From: Streptococcus sp. 596553
GTDB taxonomy: Bacteria > Bacillota > Bacilli > Lactobacillales > Streptococcaceae
DNA length: 64,000 nt
NCBI RefSeq assembly: GCF_900411395.1
Contig: NZ_OXCQ01000008.1
Span: forward strand, 1-64,000
Reading direction: 5' to 3'
Positions within the stretch are counted from its first letter, which is position 1; the number at the start of each line of letters is the position of its first letter. Under the pieces are notes generated by a model, which saw nothing but the letters and a program-made list of their open reading frames with translations, had not been told where the DNA came from and did not search any database. A program made the translations under genes and the position numbers. This document shows, in pieces, positions 46,081-55,700 of the stretch.

Positions 46081-46302
46081 ATGTTTAGTCAACTACGTAT
46101 GCGAGAAGAACAAGCCTTGTTGGCACAGGACTATGCCTTGGAAACAGCTAGGGCGGAAGGTATCGAACAAGGACTTGAACGCGGGAAAGCTGAAGGAAGT
46201 TTGTCTATGCTACTAAATCTCGTTCGTCAAGGTCTTCTAACATCTGAAGTTGCCAGTAAGCAGTTGGGGATGACCGTCGCTGAGTTTGAGGCGCTTTTGT
46301 AA
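46081..46302 (+). CDS. Orphan Rpn C-terminal cassette 3
   Basis: 73 residues from ATG 46081, with GGAGG at 46068-46072, again eight bases away. It has the shortest coiled-coil section (ALETARAEGIEQGLERGKAE) and ends EFEALL, lacking the last HHK-type residues of the others. The cassette begins at about 45926 and has no nuclease domain. The whole array is followed by a terminator about 75 bases after this stop. Confidence 0.55.
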   Translation: MFSQLRMREEQALLAQDYALETARAEGIEQGLERGKAEGSLSMLLNLVRQGLLTSEVASKQLGMTVAEFEALL

Positions 46303-46377
46303 GTTAGGGGATGTATCTAGCTTTTCTCTTAAAATCTTATCAGAGTGCTAGGAAACTTACATCATATTTCACGATTT

Positions 46378-46403
46378 TCAGCAGAATGCTTCTGCTGATT
46401 TTA
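46378..46403 (+). terminator. Terminator after the rpn array
   Basis: TCAGCAGAA and TTCTGCTGA pair around a three-base loop, followed by TTTTAT. Confidence 0.85.
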
Positions 46404-46764
46404 TATAGAAAAAATGGCAGATTTTATCTTTCTATAGATAAGGTCTGTTTTTTATTTATATTAAATTTAAAATATTATCCATAATAAGGTTGATAGATAA
46501 GGGTGTGCATATATATAATAGCAAGAAAATACTGTTATATCGGCTTTTTTGTTACTTTTTTAACGTCTCCACGAGACTGCTAAAAACTTCGCGTTTTGCT
46601 GTTCAAATTTGCGAAAATAGGATATAATAATAATATCTCGGAATTTGTCTTTTGACAAGTGTGGGAATAAAAAAAAACATATCCTTTCTTTAAATACCTA
46701 AAATATTTAAGGGGGGGGGGGTATTTTTTGCTACCTCCAGAAAGGGAAAACGAGAGGTAAGATA
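46404..46764 (+). promoter_or_regulatory. Long leader region of the giant adhesin with an 11-G tract
   Basis: TATAAT at 46623-46628 has only a weak -35 (TGTTCA, 17 bases upstream). A perfect TTGACA is at 46652-46657 with a poor -10. An uninterrupted run of eleven G occupies 46711-46721. TACCTC (46732-46737) can pair with GAGGTA (46754-46759), which is the ribosome site of the adhesin, so translation may be masked. Homopolymeric G of this length is prone to slippage. Confidence 0.65.
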
Positions 46765-49700
46765 ATGAGAAAATCATATCGTGATGATAATGGTGAAAAA
46801 ATTTACCGTTACTCAATAAGGAAATATCATTTTGGGGCTGCTAGTGTTGCAGTGGCGGCTCTGATGTTCTTTGCGAATGGGGTGCAAGCGCAGGCCCCTG
46901 CAGTGTCTCCAGTAACAGCTAGTGATGTAGTTGCTGGACCTTCTGGAAATTCAGATGGGGATCCACAGGACTCAGATGAGGAGAGTCCTGAGAAAATGGC
47001 AGTAGTTGAACAGCCAGTTGAGCTCAAATCAGCAGGAGAATCTAGCGCTCCAGAAGCTAAAACTGAAGAAGGAAGTCAAGAAGAATCAGAAGCTGAAGTT
47101 AAAAGTCTTCAGCCCGAGATTAAGATAGATGAGAACGCAGAAGCTCCTCAAGTGACGAAGGAAAAGGATCAGGAAGGATCAGCGCCAGTAGCTGACACAA
47201 GTGCAGCCAAATCGACACAAAGCACCCTAGAAGCTTTGTTGGCAAATCTGACCCTAGACTCCATGAAGGCTCTCCACACTGAAGTGGAAGAAGGTCTCGC
47301 AAAGGCTAAGGCGGTCTTAGAGAATCCAAAATCGACACAAGCACAGGTTGATGAGCAAGTCAAACTCATGGAAGACCTGACTCGTCGGGTCAAGGAAGCT
47401 TTGTCACCTCAAGTTTCCACTCCTCCAGTCTTAGAAAAAGCAGGTCTGACAAACACTACGCTGGCTGCTCCAGAGGGGACTGTACTAACTCCAAAGGAAG
47501 CTGTTACAAAAGTCCTAGAGAAGAATCCTGTAGCATCAACTAATGGAGAAGTTAGGACTCCATCAACTAAACTTTCAAAGTCAGAAGTTAGTGATAATCA
47601 GAATAAAGAAAAATTGAAAGCGATTTCGAAAGATTTGTCTGCCTATTTGATACAGGCAAATGAAATCACACGTCCTGAGACTAAGAAACTTTTAGAAGGA
47701 GTAGAAGAAATTGTTAAATCAATTGAAGCTAGTGTATTACAACCTCAGTTAACACCAGCTGAAATTGAAGAACTCCTCAAAAAAGGAAAGCAAGCTGAGA
47801 AGAAACTTGCCTTAGCACTTACTCGTGAAAAATCAGGAAAACGTGATTTGCGAAATAGCAAACCCATGAAATCAGGGTCAGACTTTAGAGCTAATCCGAC
47901 TGGTCTTAATACAAAAAGGGCGTATATTGTTCAAAATGGTGATGGTTCAGACTTGCCTGCTGAGACTTATTTGTATGCGATGAGAAGAGGCACTCAAGAT
48001 AAATTATATTCACATGATGATGAAAAACCTGTAGAAGAAGCTTTGAAAGAGGCTAAGATAACAGTAAAAAAAGACCCTAAAGTTGATGGCGATTATATTT
48101 GGACTGTTACTTTCAATACTCATAATCACAATCACCAACATGCTCTATATTGGTTTACATTGCCTAAAGGACACACTATGGGTGAAACTCTTGGTGTTAC
48201 AAGACAAAAGACAGGCAGTAGGACACTTGGCGGTTTCAATTTAGATACAGGATGGCGGAACAAAATAAAGGAGCATTTAGAAGCTACGGAAGCGGATTAT
48301 GGAGATGCTACCAAACACCATTTTACTGACGCTTTTAATAGTGTGACAGATGTAACGGATAGCAATTTTATTATCGGATCTACTGATAGAGTTCAAACAA
48401 CACCAGACGACTCTAGATCTTCGAATGCTTATTACTATTTAGGGCCTGCTTTTCACAAAGGTAGACGTACTGCTGATTGGAGTACAGCAATTTCTGATGG
48501 TGTAAAAGATAAAGCGAAAAGAAATTTAGACGGATTAAAAGAAAATACTGACCAATTATATTATTTAAAACATGATGGATCGGGTATTGTAACAATTTCT
48601 TATAAAACTCACACAGATAACAAATATGCACCACTTTATTATGCTGCAGGAATGAGGTCATATGAATATTCTTCTGGATTGCAATACTTCATGGCGAGAG
48701 GTTTACAAGAAAAGCCGAATGCTCCGACAGTTACACCTAATAGTGAGGGAGCAGTAACCGTAACTCCTTATGCTGATTCTGCTCAAAATAAAAACGTGGA
48801 TAAGGTAGAACTTTTTTATACGAATAATGGTGCAAAGAAAACGGTAACCCTAATACGTAACCCTCAAGACGGAACATGGAGTAGTAGTGGGGATGGTGCG
48901 GATGGAATTCAAATCAATGGAAATTCATTTTCATTAAAAGCAGGAACTGCTAGTGTTGGAACAGATGTTATAGCGAAATCTTACTTTGGAAATAGTGATG
49001 CTAGTAACGAAAGTAGACAAACAATTCGTCAGCGTACTGCAACGCCAACAGTTACTGCCAATAAAGATGGTTCTGTGACAGTAACTCCTAACGGAAATGC
49101 TAACTCTTTGACTGTTAAATATATCGAAGAATCTAATAGTCAAAAAACAGAAATTACTGCTAATAAGCAAGGTTCTAGATGGACAGTGACGGGTGGTACC
49201 AATGTTACAATAAATCAAAGTAGCGGGACAATAACAATTCCAGCAAACAGTGTTGAAGACGGTAGTACAGTAGAAGCTCAAGCAAAAGCTGCAAATGAGT
49301 TCATGAGTGAAAAGGTTACTGTCAAAGCAAAAGCTCAAGACAGAACTCCACCAACGATTCGAGTTCGTAAAAATGGAACAAACACATGGTTGACGCCGGA
49401 TAGCACAGGTAAAGTAGTAGTTGTTGCTACTCCTGAACGTAATAATGTAGAACTTGATGTAGATATTAAAGATGAAGCTAATGGTAGTGGATATGAATTT
49501 TCATCTAATGGTACTAATCCAACAGCAACACGAACGGTAGAAAATAGTGCAGATTATAATGAAAATTCTACAACGTATTCAGTTTATGGAAAAGCTACAG
49601 ACGCAACCGCTAAATTGACAGTAGGATTGAAATCTGGAAAAACAACGACAGATTTTTCTGGCATTACGATGAAATTAAATGCTAAAGATAAAGCTGGTAA

Positions 49701-52700
49701 TGCTACGAATGCTACGAATAAGAAAGAAGTAACAGTAAAAATCGTTTCTGCTAAACCGACATATCCACCACGTGTAAAAGTTTTAAATCCAACAAATATA
49801 AAGGATAAAGAGAAGGATACGATTTTAACTGCTATTAAAGAAGCGAATAAAACGAATGAAGCGAACCCAACCTTTACAAAAGGGACTGATGGAATCACGG
49901 CGACTTATACAGATGGAACGACGTATAAAGTACCTTATAGTGAAATCGTAACATATAATTATAGGGCAACGAAAAAAACAATAAATGTAGGTGAAAATCC
50001 AAATTGGGGAAGTCCTAAACAGTACTTTACTTATGAAGATGGAGGTGCTATTGGGGATGATAAGACATTCTTGTGGAAGGATTCTAGCACTCCGATGACT
50101 GCACCTAATACCCCTGATTTAACAGTAGGTACTAATAAGAGAGTAGAAGTGTTAGCTCCTAATCCAGAAGGGGAGACTCCTAAGACACTTACTTTAACTT
50201 ACGATGTAGTGGACACAAAACCTCCTAAAGTTAAGATTAATGGCACAGAATTAGGAGAGAATGTTGATCAAAATCCTAGATTTGTTATTTATCGTGGAGC
50301 GGAATTTAATCCAACATTTGAAGTAGAAGATAACTCTGGTAAAACAACATATCTTAAAGCGTCAGGAATTCCAAGTGGGGTTTGGTTTAACAAACAAGGT
50401 GGAAGTGATGTTGAAAAAACTGATCTGACAAATAATAATAATCAGTACACTTTAACATCCAATAATATAGTGGATAATAACAATACACTTGGGGAACATA
50501 CAGCTAGTGTTACTGTGAAAGACGCTTCTAGAAATACAAAAACGTACCAGTTTAAGTATATCATTGTTGATATTGAAGCTAAAAATACTCCAGATACAGT
50601 TCCTTTAAATACAAAACTAGTAGACCCAACAGATACAGGGCATGCTAAAGATTCACATCATTATGTTAAAGTATCAGACGGTAATGCACAAAAACCTGAT
50701 GGTGATGATAACTACTACACAAGTGGTATGACATTTACATGGAGTAAAGACAATGCTGCTGTTACAAATAAAACTTTATTAAGTACACCAGGTGTAGTTG
50801 AATATACAGCAGTAGTTACATTCCCTAATAATGGTGCAAAATATTCGAAAACTGTTGATGGAAAAAATGTAACTGTTTATCCTCCTAAAAAAGATACTGT
50901 ATCAGTAACATTCAGGGTTAAGCCGACAGCTCCAACGGTAAATCCAGACAATAACGGTGATGTAAGAGTTGGTCATACAAATGAAACAAATGTTAGTCGT
51001 ATGGAAGTGACGTATACTCCAGCGGATAAGAATCGATTAGAAGATAATGGTAATGTGACGAAAACTGCTCAAGATAGAACAACGGTTATCGCTACTAAGG
51101 GATCTAATAATCAATGGAGTATCACGAGTGGTGCGAAAGAAGGAATTAGTGTTAATGCAACTACTGGGGAAATTACTTTAAAAGATCAAGTTGTTAAAGA
51201 TAAAACAAAAATTCAAGCGAAAGTAGTTGCCCAAGAAGTTCCAAGTGATGAAAATGGAAATTCTGATTCTAAAGATGGCGATCGTACAAACCCAACAATT
51301 GGGTTGGGTAATACGCTTGTAGGTGTTAGAAAAGAGTTCAATCTTTCTCTTGATTTATCAGACAAAGGTGTAGGGATAGATGATTCAAATATCAAGGCTA
51401 CTTTACCAGCAGGAGCAAGTGGTCTACGCTATGATGCAACAACAAAATCAATCACAGGAACACTAAGTTCAGCCGCTAAACATGAAGTTAAAGTAACAGT
51501 TTTAGATAAGAATGGGAATAAAGCTGAGAAAACAATCTCTATAGCTGCAGTGAAGCCTAAAGCTATTTATGCGATTAAAGATGGAACAATCGCTAATGTA
51601 GACACTCCAAGTCACTTTGTGGAAGTACCTGCAGGGGTAACAAATCCAAGCGTTGCTTGGAAAAATGGCAAACCTACAACAACTGCAGCAGGAACTACGA
51701 ATAAAGCTGTAACGGTCAGTGCGACTGGTTATACTTCGACAGAAGTCGATGTTCCAGTAAAAGTTTACGACAGAGTGACGCTTAAGAAAGCAATGCATGT
51801 AAATGCATTGGGAACATTAGCAAACGGAAAGAATGCAATAGATTATGTAAATGGCGTTGGTCAGGGAGTAACCGTTAAATGGAAAGATGATCAAGTTCCA
51901 GATGTAAGTAAAGCCAATTCGAATCTAAAAGGATATATTGAAGTTTCTTATGCTACTGATGATCCAACTCAGCCTATTAAAGATACCTTAGAAGTAAAAC
52001 TACCTACTTATAGTGCAACGTTGACACATCCTAGTTATGAGACGACGGTAGGAACACCATTTGGGAATTTTGATGCTAGAAGAGGAGGGTACTATACTGA
52101 CGATTACCCTATTCAAGGAGAAAACTCTCCAGTTAAAGCTTTTTGGAGTTCAAAAAACTACTATGAAGCAGGTAGAGACAAGGCGGCTACTACTATAGGA
52201 AGAGTAGAAGATACGATTGGTGTATTTTTCCCTAATGAAGCTGGTAAGCCAGACTATGAAGACAAACGAAGACAATTATTGCCTATTATCTTTGATGTCA
52301 AACCAAAAGCACCGACGTTAACTGCAAATCAATTCCAAGGGAAAGCAGGAACTAAACCTGAGATTACAGTGAGCAATCTTCCAACAGATGATCAGTTGAC
52401 GACAGGAGCAACTGTAAAAGTACAATTGAAAGATTCTAATGGCAATGTAGTTGCAGAAAAAACTGTAACAGAAAGAACAGGAAGTACAACGTTTGCTGAA
52501 GCTGACTACAAACAACCTGTGACATTGGGGCAACAATTGACAGCTAATGTAGTAGTTTCTGGAATGTATAAAAAAACAGTGAAAACTGATAGCGGTACTG
52601 AAAAAGTAGATACTAAGTATGACCTAGTCTCTAATAATAGTAATGGGGAACAAGTTACTCCTCAAAAACCAACCTTCGATACAGCAACAGTGACTTCAAC

Positions 52701-55700
52701 TAGTCGTACGCTAAGCGGTACATTAGGTGGATTTAACGCTCCTAATAAAGTAGTCAAAGTTCATTTGAACGATGAAAAGAATACTGTTCTATCTAGTGAA
52801 AATAATGGTGGAGTAATCATCAACAACGATGGAACTTGGACAGCTACACTTCCTACTACTGTAAAACTTCGTCAATCAGTTGCTAAGAATGGAGAAACTA
52901 CAACACCTCCAGCGATTACAGTGGAGAATACAGTCACAGGTGGAACAGTTTCAACTACAAGTGATGAAAAAGAAGTCACAATGGGTGCTTACTCTGTATC
53001 ACCTACCATTGCTGGTAGCAAACATATTGATATTACAGTGCCACATGATGCCAAACGAGTTGAATTACGATTCCATAATAGCCAAGAAACAGGAGATAAA
53101 CCAAATAGTATCACTCTTGTACGTGGCGCAGATGGAACTTGGCACACAGATGCAACTCGTGCTGATAATACAACGGTGACAGATGCTTCTGGATATGTCG
53201 GAAGAATTAGTTCTAGCGCAAGCAAGACTAATCCAGCAGAAAGTATTATTACTATTCCTCTTAATGAAGAAAGTAACGGTAAGAAACTTCACATTAGAGA
53301 AGAAGCTGCTAACGGAGATAATACAGCAACTTACGGCAAAGGACTAGGTTTACGTGTAGAATATCAACCAGAAGCAGGACAAGACCCAACGGCTACTGGA
53401 AACTGGAAAGTCGCTAGTGTTACGAATACAGCACCTACTATCAAAGTAAAAGGTGACACAGGAAAGGATGCAACTCATAGAAAAGTCTATGTTTCTGGAA
53501 CAAGGTTGACAGCCGACTTGTTAAAAGATTTAGTGACAGTAACAGATGCAGAAGATGGACGTGCTACTGAAAGTGAAAAACCATACGGAACAGGAAATGT
53601 TAAGGTTGTATCTGAATTACCTACAGCAACAGGCGCAACTCCAGCTGGATTATACGAAGTTACTTTAGCGGCAGTAGATAGTCAAGGTAAAGAAGGAAGT
53701 CAAGTTAAAGTATATGTAGCTGTTAAAGAAGCAAGTCCAAGCGCCCCGGCAGTAGGACAATGGCAAAATGGAAATGTAAAAGTAACACCAAATTCTACAA
53801 ATTCAGGGGATAAAATTACAATTCCTCTAAAATCAGGAAGTGTTGTAGTAACAAAAGATGCTCAAAATGGATGGCAAGTAACAGGACAACCTAATGGAGT
53901 AAGCGTTCATGATGGAAGTATCGAAATTCCACGTAACTTGGTAAATACTACAATAACAGTAACTGCAAGCAAAGGCGAAGGTGATGTTGAAGCAGTATCT
54001 GATGAAGGAGCACATACTTTAACAGCACATGAAGTTACAAAAGCAGACATTATTAAGAAACCAACGGATCACCTTACTGGAACAGATTTATATTCAGCAA
54101 CAGGAGTCACAGGAGTTATTGAAAACGGCGTAACAAAAACATATCAAAAAGCAGGTATAAAATCTGTTACATTTGATGGACAATTACCAGAACTAGAAGC
54201 TGATAAGGAAAAACAAGTACCAGTAGTAATTACCTATAACGATGGTTCTAAAGAAAAGACTACTGTTACATTAAAAGTTGCACCAGCAGCACCTAACGTG
54301 ACGGTCAACAAGCAAGATGGCACAACAGGAGATGTGACACTAACAATTAAACGACATGACGATACTAAGTACTCAGATGGTTCTGTAGTGACTGTCCCAG
54401 GAATAAACGAAACATTCAAAGTCAAAGATGGTACAATCACAATTAAGAACGACCAACTGAAAGATACAGTACAAACAGGTAAAGTTACTGTAACAGAAGA
54501 CACGAAACTTCCAGCAGAAACTGATGGGGATAAGGTGATCCCAGCGAAGTTGAAAGACGCCACAACAGCAGTCGTCACTGGAACACAAGATCCAGCAACA
54601 GGAAATGTGACATACCACATTAATAAAGAAGGTAATACACCATATGCGAATGGCACGAAAGTAACCATTGCAGGAGTTCCTGGAGACTATACCGTAACGG
54701 ATGGCACAATAACTGTAGATAACAGCAAGCTACCAACAGATAAGGACGATGCTGCAACAGTAACAGTGACAGAAGACGGACACAAACCAGCGACAACAAC
54801 AACAAAAGTACCAGCGAAGTTGAAAGACGCCACAACAGCAGTCGTCACTGGAACACAAGATCCAGCAACAGGAAATGTGACATACCACATTAATAAAGAA
54901 GGTAATACACCATATGCGAATGGCACGAAAGTAACCATTGCAGGAGTTCCTGGAGACTATACCGTAACGGATGGCACAATAACTGTAGATAACAGCAAGC
55001 TACCAACAGATAAGGACGATGCTGCAACAGTAACAGTGACAGAAGACGGACACAAACCAGCGACAACAACAACAAAAGTACCAGCGAAGTTGGTACCAAG
55101 TGCCACTCCAACATTTACAGTAGGAACTCAAGATAAACTTGACGGACATGTGGATGTCACAGTTACAGGTGTTTCTGACGGTGCAAAAGTGAAATTACCA
55201 GGTGTTAATGGAGAAAAAGAGGTAAAAGATGGTAAAGTAACATTAACAAACGATGACTTACCAGAAAAATCAACCAAAGGAAAAGGAAGTGCTCAAGAAG
55301 ACGGTAAACTTCCGACAGAAGGTACAAGCGAAATTACAATTCCTGGTAAACTAACTAGTGCTAAAGGTGCTCCAGCAATTGAGTTTAGAGTTAAACTTCC
55401 GTTACCACTTGTAGTTCCAGACCCTGAACATTTAACACCGACAGAAATAACGGAATTAGTGAAGAGGGTTAAAGAAGCTAACCCAGATAAGGAAGTTAAA
55501 GTTGATGATATGGGTAATGTTACTGTAACGGATAAGAATACTGGAGAATCTGCATTACTACCTGTAGAAGATTTAACCGTTAAAGACTTCACCCCAGTGA
55601 AACCAACCGACAAAGTTCCAGTCAAAGACAAATCCCACTTAACTCCAGAAGAGAAGAAACAAGTGGCAGATAAAGTCAAAGACAAGAACCCAGGTAAGGA

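Larger units (their letters stand above)
44997..46302 (+). repeat. Three tandem copies of the rpn 3' region
   Basis: The segment beginning (A)AAAAAATACAGAGAAACC recurs at about 44997, 45475 and 45929. Each copy runs through a stop codon. Sequence is nearly the same at the beginning and most variable in the ERGRAEG repeats and the last helix. Only the first copy is joined to a nuclease domain. Confidence 0.9.
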
